A stretch of DNA of 64,000 nt from the NCBI GenBank assembly GCA_022539475.1, contig VCMS01000022.1, forward strand, positions 852,237 to 916,236. Direction: 5' to 3'. The notes under the pieces were generated by a model, which saw only the letters and a list, made by a program, of their open reading frames with translations, searched no databases and had not been told where the DNA came from. Made by a program: the position numbers and the translations under genes. Positions 49,392 through 59,515 of the stretch are shown here, in pieces. The first letter of the stretch is position 1. Each line of letters begins with the position of its first letter. Origin of the DNA: Gracilaria domingensis. Its lineage: Eukaryota > Rhodophyta > Florideophyceae > Gracilariales > Gracilariaceae.

Positions 49392-50720
49392 CTAGGACAA
49401 TACCCCGTTCGCTTCCTGAGAGGGCGGCTGTGCGACATCGCACTTTGGCGCAGCGGTTGGCAAAGGCTTTGCATGAACATCGTCGTGGGTGAACATTTTG
49501 GCCGTTTGCGGGCGCACGCCTGTACAGGTGGCCGGCGGAAGCGTTACCGACATGGGCACGGTTGCACCTCCGTCCGGCGTGACGACAATTTTAGACGCCA
49601 ACACCGATGGCGCTGATCGAAGCGCCTTTCCGTTCGGGCACTGCTGTGGCTGCACGCGCTCCGGTTGAGACGACGGTGCGTCGTGCAGCTGTGTCGGGAG
49701 CGCATCTACGGCGTTGGGCGCGTTTTGCGTTGACCTAAAGTGCGTTTCCAGAACGGTTAGCGCGTGCATCGCGTGCTCGTTGCGCAGCAAGTGTGCCACC
49801 GGCTGCAGCTCGCGCGCCAGTCGCACGACGCTGCGGGCCGGCGCAGCAAACAGACGGATGCCCGGCGGAGGATCGTCAGTGGGCGCGGTAGCGGCAGCGG
49901 CGGCGGAAGCAGCTGCTGCGGGCGACGATGCGCTTTCCAGCAGCGGCTGTCTCAGGCACAACGTGCGCCTGCGCTTGTAGCGCATCTTGGGAGGCAACGA
50001 CTTGAGCCGGCGCGGAGGGGCGTTTGTCGGGATGGACGGCTTGGCAATGGGAGCGTTGACGGACGGCGTTGGCGGCGGCGCGAAAAGATCGAGCATCTTG
50101 AAGCGCATCTTGAGCGGGAGCGATGGAAAGGTGGAAATGTCATTCACGACGTTTCTGAAGTTGCACACGCTGGCGGCGCGGGTGTGCAGGTTGGAGAGCG
50201 CCTCGTTGGTGCACTTGGCGCAGTGCCACTCTCCCTTCGGAAGCTCCTTGAGACGCGGGTGAAGACACTCCTGATGGAAAGCTCGGTCGCAGCTGTCGCA
50301 CAGAAGCATGGGCTCGGAGGACCTGGTGGACGAGCAGCAGATGCGACAGCGGCCGTACAGCTCGTCGTGGCGCTCGTGCTCGGCGGTCTTCGGGGCGGAT
50401 CCGCGCTGCTCACTGACGGTGGCGAACGGAACGAAGGCAATGGAGGTGTAGGCCTCGATGAGGAAGTCGTCGTACACGATGAGCTCCGGGCGGCGAGCGG
50501 GGCGGCAGGCGGGGGGGCGGCCATGGCGTGGCGCGCGGCGAGGGAAAGCGTGGCGGCAAACGCGCGCAAGGGCGCCGCGAGGGGGGGTGGGGGTGGGGGG
50601 GGGGGGGTGGGTGCGGGGCGGCAGGGCGGGCGCGGCGCGGCGCCCAAAGTGTGCGTTATGGCACCGAAAAGAGCGCGACGCGGCGCGGTGCAAGAGCACT
50701 GCGCTGGCGGAGCGGCGCAC
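49392..50720 (-). CDS. PHD-finger protein, 5' end unresolved
   Basis: The open frame encodes up to 442 residues. After ELIVYDDFLIEAYTSIAFV comes one PHD finger (C4HC3): CRICC, MLLCDSCDRAFHQECLHP, GEWHCAKC. Such fingers read histone tails, so a chromatin role is likely. The rest is low complexity. A motif MRYKRRR/MRFK appears twice (KMRFKML and KMRYKRRR). The frame has no ATG before the PHD finger; the upper limit 50720 is only where the frame opens. A start in another phase lies at 50523 (minus), and a long C/G homopolymer sits at 50581-50612. A short upstream exon, or a sequence error in the homopolymer, is therefore likely. Confidence 0.75.
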   Translation of the reverse strand: MRRSASAVLLHRAASRSFRCHNAHFGRRAAPALPPRTHPPPPTPTPPRGALARVCRHAFPRRAPRHGRPPACRPARRPELIVYDDFLIEAYTSIAFVPFATVSEQRGSAPKTAEHERHDELYGRCRICCSSTRSSEPMLLCDSCDRAFHQECLHPRLKELPKGEWHCAKCTNEALSNLHTRAASVCNFRNVVNDISTFPSLPLKMRFKMLDLFAPPPTPSVNAPIAKPSIPTNAPPRRLKSLPPKMRYKRRRTLCLRQPLLESASSPAAAASAAAAATAPTDDPPPGIRLFAAPARSVVRLARELQPVAHLLRNEHAMHALTVLETHFRSTQNAPNAVDALPTQLHDAPSSQPERVQPQQCPNGKALRSAPSVLASKIVVTPDGGATVPMSVTLPPATCTGVRPQTAKMFTHDDVHAKPLPTAAPKCDVAQPPSQEANGVLS

Positions 50721-51127
50721 GCGCGACGCACGCGCCGCGCCGCAGCCGCCGCGCCATTTGCGTCATAGCAGCCCGGCCCGCAGGGCATGCCCACGGGGCC
50801 GACGGACCCGCGCGCGCATGTCGCCGCCGCGCGCCGTAGATGGCGCGCCGTCGCGCGCGTAGATGGCGCACATGGCGCGCTTCTCGCCCGCCTCGTCGTG
50901 CGTGCGAGAGAGTGCCGCGCGTGCACGTGGCTCTCGGCTCCTCGCCAGCGCCGCGCGCGCGCGGACGCTGCAGACGGCGGCGCCATCTCGCTCGCCGGGC
51001 ACTTGAGCACGTCGTGCCCAGCTTCCAGCCGCCGTGCTTTCCCCGCTCGCTTCCCATCCGCCGTCGAGTCCCCCTTCCCCCGCCCCCCGCGCGCGTGCCA
51101 CACGCTTTGCTTGCTCCCGCCTGCGCA
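50721..51127. promoter_or_regulatory. Divergent promoter island of PHD and PP5 genes
   Basis: GCGC-rich, about 400 bases. The half next to PP5 is pyrimidine-rich, as expected for a leader. No TATA was found. Confidence 0.4.
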
Positions 51128-52624
51128 ATGAGTGCTGCCGTGCTTGCCGTTGACGAGTTGGAGCAGATCAATCGGATCAAGAACGAGGCCAATGACTGCT
51201 TCAAGAAAAACCGCTTTCACGAGGCCGAGAATCTCTACACCCGCGCGCTCAACCATGCCTTCGCGCTGGACGCCGACGCAAAGACCCACGCCGTCTTGCT
51301 GGGCAATCGCGCCTTCACTCGACTCAAGCTGGAGCAGTACGGCTACGCCATCAATGACGCCACCAGAGCCCTGTCGCACGATCCCAACTACGTCAAGGCC
51401 TACTACCGCCGCGGAAGTGCCTATTTTGCACTCAGCAAGTACAAGGATGCCAAGAGAGACTACGCCATCATTGCCCAGCGCATGCCGGAAAACAAGGACA
51501 CCGTCGCGAAGCTCAAGGAATGCGATAAGAGGATTAAGGAAGCTGCCTTTGCAAGGGCCATTGAGAGCGACTCGTTGCGCGTCCGCGTGTGTGACACCAT
51601 TGACATCACCTCCATCCAAGTTCCTGACTCGTACGACGGGCCTCGAATACAACACGACGGCGAGATCACCGAGCAGTTTGTGCGCGATCTCATCGAATGC
51701 TTCCGCAAACAGCAGCGCTTGCATGTCAAGTATGCCGCCATGATCGTGCTTGCCGCCAAGAAGATCTTTGATCAATTGCCGAACGTGGTCGAGTTGCCCG
51801 TCACTGCTGGAAATTCTATCACTGTTTGTGGCGATGTGCATGGTCAGTACTATGACCTGGCTAATGCCATTTTTGAGCGTAATGCTCTTCCAAGTGCGAA
51901 GAACCCTTACTTGTTTAACGGTGATTTCGTCGATCGTGGATCGTTCAGCGTTGAAGTCATTCTCACCCTCTTGGCTTTCAAGGCGTGGTGTCCCGAGGCC
52001 ATACATCTCACACGCGGTAATCACGAATCGCTAAGTATGAATCGCATCTACGGATTCGAAGGTGAGGTCAGAGTCAAGTACACCGAGACCATATTCACCT
52101 TGTTCTCCGAGACCTTTCAGAGCCTGCCTTTGGCATACATTCTGGACGGAAGCAGTACGTCTGATGGACGCAAGGCATTTGTCGTCCACGGCGGGCTGTT
52201 CTCAAAGGATGGTGTCACCATTGCGGACATAAACGCCCTCAACCGAAAGTGCGAGCCGGATTCGGGACTTATGGCAGAAATGCTGTGGAGTGATCCGCAG
52301 GAGGAAAATGGATGGGGCCCCTCGAAGAGAGGCATTGGTGTGGCATTCGGTCCCGACGTCACCAACCGCTTTTTGGATCTTAATGGTCTGGACATCGTAG
52401 TCAGATCTCATGAAATGAAGGATGCAGGTTATGAAGTGTCAGCGAATGGTCGTCTTATTACAATTTTCTCAGCTCCTAACTACTGCGACCAAATGGGGAA
52501 CCAGGGTGCTTTTATCCGATTCAAGTCAGATATGGAACCTTCTTTCGTTCAGTTTGGTGCTGTTCCTCATCCACATGTGCCCCCAATGCAATACGCGTCG
52601 AAACTGCTGATGGGATCTCAGTGA
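51128..52624 (+). CDS. PP5: TPR-containing serine/threonine protein phosphatase 5
   Basis: A 498-residue protein, almost the length of human PP5 (499). Residues 12-120 are three TPR repeats (INRIKNEANDCFKKNRFHEA, LLGNRAFTRLKLEQYGYAIND, YVKAYYRRGSAYFALSKYKDA), which bind HSP90 and block the active site until released. The PPP catalytic domain follows: GDVHGQYYDL near 234, GDFVDRG near 264, RGNHES near 296, HGGLFS and SAPNYCD, with all metal ligands and the catalytic His present. It ends in a helix-like MQYASKLLMG that packs on the TPRs in this family. The ATG at 51128 is chosen over an open upstream frame that lacks TPR sequence. Single exon. Confidence 0.95.
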   Translation: MSAAVLAVDELEQINRIKNEANDCFKKNRFHEAENLYTRALNHAFALDADAKTHAVLLGNRAFTRLKLEQYGYAINDATRALSHDPNYVKAYYRRGSAYFALSKYKDAKRDYAIIAQRMPENKDTVAKLKECDKRIKEAAFARAIESDSLRVRVCDTIDITSIQVPDSYDGPRIQHDGEITEQFVRDLIECFRKQQRLHVKYAAMIVLAAKKIFDQLPNVVELPVTAGNSITVCGDVHGQYYDLANAIFERNALPSAKNPYLFNGDFVDRGSFSVEVILTLLAFKAWCPEAIHLTRGNHESLSMNRIYGFEGEVRVKYTETIFTLFSETFQSLPLAYILDGSSTSDGRKAFVVHGGLFSKDGVTIADINALNRKCEPDSGLMAEMLWSDPQEENGWGPSKRGIGVAFGPDVTNRFLDLNGLDIVVRSHEMKDAGYEVSANGRLITIFSAPNYCDQMGNQGAFIRFKSDMEPSFVQFGAVPHPHVPPMQYASKLLMGSQ

Positions 52625-53589
52625 TGAGAAAGTCGAAAGAAGCTTGCTTTGTTTCACCCTCCGTTTCCAAGTTCGCTGCAGTATATGTACAAACTTTGGT
52701 GTGCGCGAGTGTGTTACAAATAGTCTTGAGTATACAAGGGTTAATTGTTTTTTCAACTAGCTTTTCGACAGGATGCTAGTGGTTTTCATTCAAGAGTCTA
52801 ACTCATATAACTGTCCTTAATAACCTTATCAAACTGTGACTTTCTGGATCCGAACGCCGTGGATATTCCTATTGGAACGTGTTCCTGCCCCTTTAAGATG
52901 CGCTCTGACTTCTGAGATGGCGTGGAGCACAGTGAAGGGTATCGTATGCGCTTCATTAACACCAGTTACGCCATTTTTTTTCAGGATGAAGACGAGAAGC
53001 GTGGATTTCTAAGCTGCTTTTCTTTGGCGAGCTATCGGAAGCTCGTCGCGACGCAGAGTCTACAGTGATGGGTGGATCCTAGTGAACGCAATGCCGCGTG
53101 TGTTTCAAACTATAATTGTTGGCTCTTAAGTTCGCTATATGCGTATTCTGTAACTTTGGTGGCTTCTGTGGTTTACGTCAAGTCGAGCGTTTTGCCATTT
53201 GCTCAGGAGACATAAGATGCAAACCAGAATGAGGTTTATTTCGGGGTCGAAATGCTTTCCGTTCCAGAGCGCACCGAATATGTCACTTCCGGCGAACATG
53301 GAATGTTTAGTTTCGATAAGGTACATGATTAAATGGACTCTTCTGTGGTTCAAAAACATATATGTTTGATCTGCTATAACTAAGCACTGCCAACCTTCTT
53401 ACATCTACCTTTTCAACTCCATTGGTTTCTCAGCATCAATGATGATAGCAAAGCTCCTACTAAGAACGGGGCTGAGCTAATGTAGGGCTAGTTTAGCAGT
53501 TTCCTTAAAGCAAAATGTTTTTAAACCCTTCTGAACCTGAAAAATAATGTCTATTCTTCATTCTTCGAAACTCTCATTATCCATATTAA
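52625..53589. other. Convergent 3' intergenic region
   Basis: Nearly 1 kb of AT-rich DNA between PP5 and the convergent membrane glycoprotein gene. Only short frames without domains; no RNA gene seen. Confidence 0.5.
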
Positions 53590-55131
53590 CTACGATTCTA
53601 AAGAAATCTCATCTGCAGCTTTCTGTTTTGGGAGGGTTGAGGCCCGAAACCGAATCACGCGAAAAATTTCTGCTCCAATATCAAGAGCTAGCATAACCAG
53701 CGGCACCAAAATGTAGACTGGACGTATCCCGTGGCTCGTGAATATGTGCGCCTCAGTAATTACTCTTCTGATCCACCACACATTCTCTCCCATTGGGTCG
53801 TCACGCACGAGCTCTGCATACCAAGCGCTTCCAAAGCGCTTTCTACTTAGTATTCCAAGCGAGACCTCTTGGTAGATTATGATAGCCACCGGTGTTAGAG
53901 CCGGTAAGGTCGAAATAACTGTGACTGATAGCACGGCTAACGCTTTTTGCCAAACAGACGACGATCTCTTCTTCCCGAGTTTTCTCATAATCTTTGAACA
54001 AAACTTGTAGATTCTAGCTGAATCAATGGCTAGCATAGCAGAAAATACGGTGGCACACACTAAAGCAAAGTCGATTGCGCTTGGTCTAGTCGGTGTCGAG
54101 GATTCTGCGTTCACAACGACTTCAGACAAAAGCGACTCCACAGCGTCGCTCTTCCGAAGTAGTTGGTTCATAGTCTCAGCTTCCGCATTTCGATTTGAAA
54201 GGCTTGCCTGCTGTTTTATCGGAATCGATATCTTCTGGAAAGAGAATCCTGTTCCCATCGGTGGATCAACACTCCAGTAGCTGATGCTTTCTAAAATGTC
54301 CATAAACGTTACATTAGCCCTTAACTGTCTTGGATTAGCCTGAACCCACATGCACGTGGCGTTCCGACTATATGGAGATTCAGAGATACAACAGTTCTCT
54401 TCACATGATTCCAAGCGGCAATCGTGATCGGCTTGCCAACATCGAGATTCATCTCCAAGGGATCCAACGACGCCCATACAGTCCTCTCGTTTTACTGTGG
54501 TAAAGCGTCCGAGATTGATTTGTTGAAAGTCGTTGTCAAGAGAGCAGTCCCCAGTGACGTGTCCGTAAGAATTATTTGCAAGTGTCGGAGCCTCCGATAT
54601 GTCTTCGTACGGAGGTGGAAAATCAAATGTTCCATTTCCTGTTTTTCGTGCGATGAATCGAACAGGGAATTCCCAAATATCGTAATCATTCACAAGATCC
54701 ATTGCTCCAACACCAGCAACACTATTTCCTCGTCTGAACTGTGCCATTGATGAAGGAAGGAGATGAGTGGAATTTGTATAGAGATAGCTAAGCTCTACCG
54801 ATGAAGACCGCACTTGTATTTCGTTGTAATGCCCTCCGAATGAAATGCGAAAAAATTTCCATCCCGTTGAAGCCGGGATCAAGCGAACATCAGACGACTC
54901 AGATATGTTGCCGATCAGCCGGTCTACGATTCTGGCCGTTTGATAAGCAGAGCCATCCGCATCGTTTACATCCACCGAATAGATTCCGTTCTGGATATCA
55001 GCAGGATTGAACGCATTTCGAGTGCGCTGGTCATAGTCAAAAAGCACTTCGCGTTCACTGAAATCGCCATTCCCCAGCACATATATCGGTAGAGAGAAAA
55101 CCAGAAAACACAAGCAGTAGACACTCGGCAT
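53590..55131 (-). CDS. Unknown secreted-route membrane glycoprotein
   Basis: A 513-residue protein from the ATG at 55131 with a strong signal peptide (VYCLCFLVFSLPIYVLG). A large ectodomain of about 320 residues follows, with many N-glycosylation sequons and a compact cysteine cluster (CRLESCEENCCISES, preceded by several other Cys). Three hydrophobic segments come next, around FALVCATVFSAMLAI, LAVLSVTVISTLPALTPVAIII and PVYILVPLVMLALDI, then a short basic tail. I do not recognise the family. A receptor-like or wall-sensing role is possible but unsupported. Codon use and GC content are lower than in neighbouring housekeeping genes. Confidence 0.72.
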   Translation of the reverse strand: MPSVYCLCFLVFSLPIYVLGNGDFSEREVLFDYDQRTRNAFNPADIQNGIYSVDVNDADGSAYQTARIVDRLIGNISESSDVRLIPASTGWKFFRISFGGHYNEIQVRSSSVELSYLYTNSTHLLPSSMAQFRRGNSVAGVGAMDLVNDYDIWEFPVRFIARKTGNGTFDFPPPYEDISEAPTLANNSYGHVTGDCSLDNDFQQINLGRFTTVKREDCMGVVGSLGDESRCWQADHDCRLESCEENCCISESPYSRNATCMWVQANPRQLRANVTFMDILESISYWSVDPPMGTGFSFQKISIPIKQQASLSNRNAEAETMNQLLRKSDAVESLLSEVVVNAESSTPTRPSAIDFALVCATVFSAMLAIDSARIYKFCSKIMRKLGKKRSSSVWQKALAVLSVTVISTLPALTPVAIIIYQEVSLGILSRKRFGSAWYAELVRDDPMGENVWWIRRVITEAHIFTSHGIRPVYILVPLVMLALDIGAEIFRVIRFRASTLPKQKAADEISLES

Positions 55132-57234
55132 ATTCTTCACGAAAAGCACCAAGCTGTAGAGCTTATTGGCGATGGTGGGGAGTATGATCCGAACTTTCGG
55201 ACGATGCGGTGGGTCATTTTGGAAACGAGCTTTATTCCGCAGCGTCAGATAGCCTTTAAGTTGTATAAATCGGCTGACTCAGTTGCAGAAGGAAGCAAGA
55301 AGCTTTGAAGATCAGAGCCAACAATTTAACGAGACGCTTCGCTTTCAGCCATTAGATTGTTCGCACTCTTGTCAGTATGATAGAATGAGTACTAGTTTAT
55401 GATGTATCTTGTCTTTGTCTTGCCTTTATTGGAGACACGTTGCGCTTATTTTCTCGCATCGTGTGGGGTTTGCTAAACACAACGTTATAATGTATATTCT
55501 CCATGAGAAAGCGGAAGCGAGTATACTGTATACTCGTAAGTCAGATTTTTGGCGACCTGATGCCCTCTACAAAGGTGCATAAGTTACGGTTACAATGGAT
55601 GATTACGTAAAAAGTGTGCAACGAGAGGTGTTCAGGACGAGTCCTGAATCATCTGATTTCAATCGACTGAATCAGTAGGTTTTGGAAATCAAGTTTCTTT
55701 ATGGATAGAAATGAGCAGGCATCTTCACGTATGAATCAAGCGTACGGAACGAATCACAAAAATCGAAATGTTGCAGATATTTATTGCGGAAACGGCTTGT
55801 AGGCAACGAGACACTGTCTGCTACCCTTACTGCTTTCCATATCTACACGTAGCCATCGTACTTCCCAAGGGCCGAAAGTTTGCTACTCTCACGCCGTTGA
55901 GCCACTAAAGTAACGTTAGCAAACGCATCTTCAACTACGACACCATGAAATGGTCGCACGTGTGCGACACACTCGCCTGTTGTAGATACGATCATGGGAT
56001 AATGATCATCGCAGACTCCTCACTGTGCTGGTGGGAGAAAAAATCTTGGAAGCCTACGGTCCGAGCAGCGTCGCAATGCTGGCAACCCTATTTCTTGTGA
56101 CCAGGCAAACGGTATCCTTATACCGTCGGGAACTATTCAACATCAAACCTCGCAAATGGCCAACGGCGCCGATCACGCCCATTGCCATTGCCCTTCTTCG
56201 CGTTCTACTCTTTCAATTTTCTTGCTTGATAGCTCATCTAAAAGGTCGCTCTTTTTTCTTCAGACTGTCTGAATATGAAGACAAACCAATCCTCGAAGGC
56301 AACTAAATATAAGAAACACTTCACCCCTTCAAAAAGGGTTGTTATAGCATATAATTTTATTGTGTCGCGCGTGTCGCACACACTTATTGAACGACAACAC
56401 TCATAGAAGCCATGCAATCGCCGAAAACACTAGACCAGCCGTCGAAGCCTCTGGTGCAGTCCACCAGCACCTCATCGTTGCTCTTGAAAGCTGCACAATG
56501 TAACAGGGGCCAGCTACCCCTTCTTTTTTTACTCCTTGTCCGGTTTCCCCCCTTCCCGTACTCCGCGACCGTGGAGAGGGTTCTGCGAGCTCGGGGCACG
56601 CGTGGTGCAGCGCGCACCACACGTGACCCACACGCTCCCCAACCTAGCCCGTGCCAACGTGGACTACCCAGTACTGCACGTTTTGTACGTGCAGTGCGGC
56701 GCTAGCATTTCGTTAGAAACGTTGCAGGGCGTGCCGGTTGGCGGCGCTTTATACCCGTTGCACAGTTGCACGCGCCGGCCGCTCATTTACGCCTGGCGCT
56801 CGCGCCCTCCTGCCCTGCGTCGCACTACCTTTCTTTCATCGCTTTTTCTCTTGTTGGCTCCCCGACGCTTTGCTCTTACTCGTCTTTGTCCTACGCTCTT
56901 GTTCGTTTCCATTTTACGCTTTTTTGAGGCCGCTTATCTGCTACCGCCTTCCCCTTTACGCCGCACTATCTTTTCTTTGCTTATGTCCTTTTCTTCCAAC
57001 GCCTACCCACATCGATACTCCGTTGCTCTGTTGTTAACGTGTACAGGTTCGATCCTAGCCAAGGTGCATACAACACCGTTGCTTCGTTCGTTGTTGGGTT
57101 GAAGTTGCTGAGTAGATGCGGCACGCAAGCAGCAGCGCGTAAAAGCGCGCAAATAATGAACACCAAAGCGTCAACACCTACCAGTTCAGGCTATCAAACC
57201 GAGCAAGCACAAGCGCCGTGAACGCGAGAACTTA
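55132..57234. other. Gene-poor region with small palindromes
   Basis: About 2.1 kb. Perfect short palindromes lie at 55518-55536 and 55631-55648. A 93-codon frame at 56025-56306 with two hydrophobic stretches and no ATG start is not convincing. A pyrimidine-rich stretch at 56780-57050 may be the leader of the gene starting near 57235. Confidence 0.45.
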
Positions 57235-58308
57235 ATGGCCCTTATGCACGACCTGGAAGATATTGTAAGTTTGACAAACGACGCTGTTAACACCAACCAA
57301 AAGCCTTCGTACTACGTCGAGTTCTCTAGTACCGCACAAGTTCCGGCTCTGTAGCGTGCACAGATGATAACTTTCTTTGACAAACATGTCATGCGCTTCT
57401 TGGAGGCCAGTCACGATCTCCGTTTGACGACCCAAACCATTTTCGTGCTTGGCCTGACAGAGTCTGCTGGGGATCGTCACGATTATGATCATGGTCAATC
57501 TGGTACGTACTGGAATATACGCTGCGTATGTTGGGATAACAACTACGGGACCTTCGTTAGCATCGATGACTCGGACGGCCAGGCTTGGCCCATTCTCCTC
57601 TACTCCATCTTCTTCGACAGCTCTGACGGCTCGGCGCATCGCATCACAAATGATGATTCCTTCATCTACGTCTCACACAACCGGGCTCTCGCAGAGTTTC
57701 ATATACTTCGCTGGCGCACCCGCATTGGGAACTCGGGAAAACACCTCTTTCTTGGCCACTCTCGTTCTCGTGAACCAAGCGCGATAACCCCGCGATATTG
57801 GCAGCCGAATATGGGGGATCTGCTTTTCCAAGACCGGTATGACCTTTGCATTCAGGCAGCTATTTGCAATGGTTTGGAGGTTCTCAACTTTCGCAGCCCG
57901 AGTACCTACTGGCAGTACTTCGTACGCATGGCTCGCCGATTCGAACGGCATGGGAACCTACCACTCCGCATCCGCGACTTTCGGGACGCGCAAAAGCATC
58001 TTCTTCAGTGGCACGTTACTCTCCGCTTCGTTTTGCATCATCGTCCAAGCATTGCAGAATTCGTCCGCCTGCCGCCCACCGTGTACGTGGTCACCCTTGA
58101 AGAGATGAACGGCGTGGTGCATAGTTTTGTAGTGGACACTTCGCATGCACTCATTATCGACTGCGCTGAGCCTCATCTACTTCCGCTTAGCGAAAACGCT
58201 CTTGCGGCGTGCGTCGGCTGTGGTGCAAAACCGGTGACGGGACAACAACAGCCGCGTCGCGGAGGAGCACCGACAGGGGTGTTCAGGCCCTGCTCCCTAC
58301 AGGGGTAG
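57235..58308 (+). CDS. Unknown gene with an intron, apparently cut by a retroelement
   Basis: A first exon segment (57235-57264, reading MALMHDLEDI, with open basic sequence KPSKHKRRERENL just upstream) ends at a textbook donor GTAAGT. An acceptor at 57354 (CTCTGTAG) or 57363 restores the frame and removes an in-frame stop, giving a 90- or 99-nt intron. The second exon runs about 285 codons. It ends with HSFVVDTSHALIIDCAE followed by LPLSENALAACVG, a His-then-Asp/Cys arrangement reminiscent of papain-fold or transposon-linked protease-like proteins. That link is a loose resemblance only. From about 58217 the reading continues into repetitive Arg/Pro-rich sequence, to a stop at 58308, which I take to be the LTR of the element on the right. 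Upstream exons probably exist. Confidence 0.45.
57265..57354 (+). other. Probable intron
   Basis: Donor GTAAGT at 57265 and acceptor TGTAG ending at 57354 (alternative CACAG ending at 57363). Both keep the frame. The size is close to the 97-nt Alba intron. Confidence 0.45.
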
Positions 58309-58796
58309 GCGCAGTGACAGAACCCTCCGATAGGGCCAACACGAGCCGGGTGTAAATCCGGGTGACCCCGATCTGGGCGTGCAGTCGGAGGTAGAGGGGG
58401 GTAGAATCGGCGTACGTATCCGAATGGTTCCGGCGAGCCACAGCGAGTGGGGGTATCCAGCCCAACGGTATGGGACGACAAACGATCAACAAACGAGCCG
58501 CACTGCGGAGCACTGACTCGCGATAAGCGGGAAAACTCCCGAGACAAATGAGACAAACCTACAAGGTAGGGCAGAGTAGCGAAAGCCGTAAGACGGAAAT
58601 GAAAACAATAAAATAGATAAGAAAAGTGCCGTGACGACGGATTAGTACTCCTCAGGGACGGAGGTTGGTTGATCAGCCCGGAATTGCGGCGGTATTCCCC
58701 AGGATGGGGCTTGTGACCGTGCGCAAGCGGCAAGAAGATCAGAGCCAAAGGCCTCGTTGAGGTTTACTTCCCGTACAGTGGCGGGAAGTGCCGCCA

Positions 58797-58804
58797 CTTA
58801 TATA
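58797..58804 (-). promoter_or_regulatory. TATA box of the candidate LTR promoter
   Basis: TATATAAG on the element's strand. It is enclosed by the inverted repeat GTGCCG/CGGCAC (58788-58810). A second hairpin (ACTTCCCG/CGGGAAGT, 58766-58789) lies immediately downstream in the direction of transcription. Confidence 0.5.
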
Positions 58805-58875
58805 CGGCACTTGAAAATATCAATTAAAATATCTAACTATCCGGCGCTGCCGGCCAATACACTACAGGTGTGCAA

Positions 58876-58895
58876 CCGTGGCAGGCTTGCCACGG
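58876..58895. repeat. 20-nt hairpin in the candidate LTR
   Basis: CCGTGGCA and TGCCACGG pair perfectly around GGCT. Confidence 0.85.
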
Positions 58896-59515
58896 CGCAC
58901 CCGCTATCGGGCCAACTTGGCACACGTGTGCAGAAACACTACCCTTCCTAGGCATAACCCAAAATGGGCCGGTAGTCGCAATCCCCTCTCATAAATGAGG
59001 TGGCGAAGCCGGTAACGGATCAAACCTATATGAAAAGCACTGAAGTGCATCCCCATCGAGGGGCATTTTGCTCTACATCTCCCCCTTCTCAGGCTGAGAC
59101 ACCGGGCTCCATCGGCTCGACGCGTCCGAACTGCCGGCAGGTTACCTAGATCATAGGCTGAAATCCCCGCTGTTGGGTTCCCCTTCCGCAACCGAGCGGC
59201 TGTGCCTCCCCATACAAACGTCCGAGCCAGTCCTAAATCCTCCCCAGAGAGGCTCCAGTCCATGACAGTGATCGTTCTCTAGCGAAAATTCCCGACTGGT
59301 GTCGGCTACAGTAGGCCCTTCACCAATTTCGGCAGTTCCGCGTTTTCGGCTTGCCGTCAAACACGGAACAAACGGGCTCTACCAGAGATTCTTCTGACTC
59401 GTAAGAGACGATCGAGCCCAAGAAAGCGGGATTTGGAAACCGGGAAGTGCCCCAAACGAAGTCGTTTCGGTTCAGGTACCCTGGAGATAACCGAAAATCG
59501 GCGAACTGAACACCT

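Noticed and set aside
50144-52024. 626-codon minus-strand frame
   Set aside because: Antisense to PP5 and out of phase with the PHD finger. Its first half mirrors PP5 codons.
57930-57950. GTTCGAATC-like B-box on the minus strand
   Set aside because: No cloverleaf can be folded around it and it lies in coding sequence.
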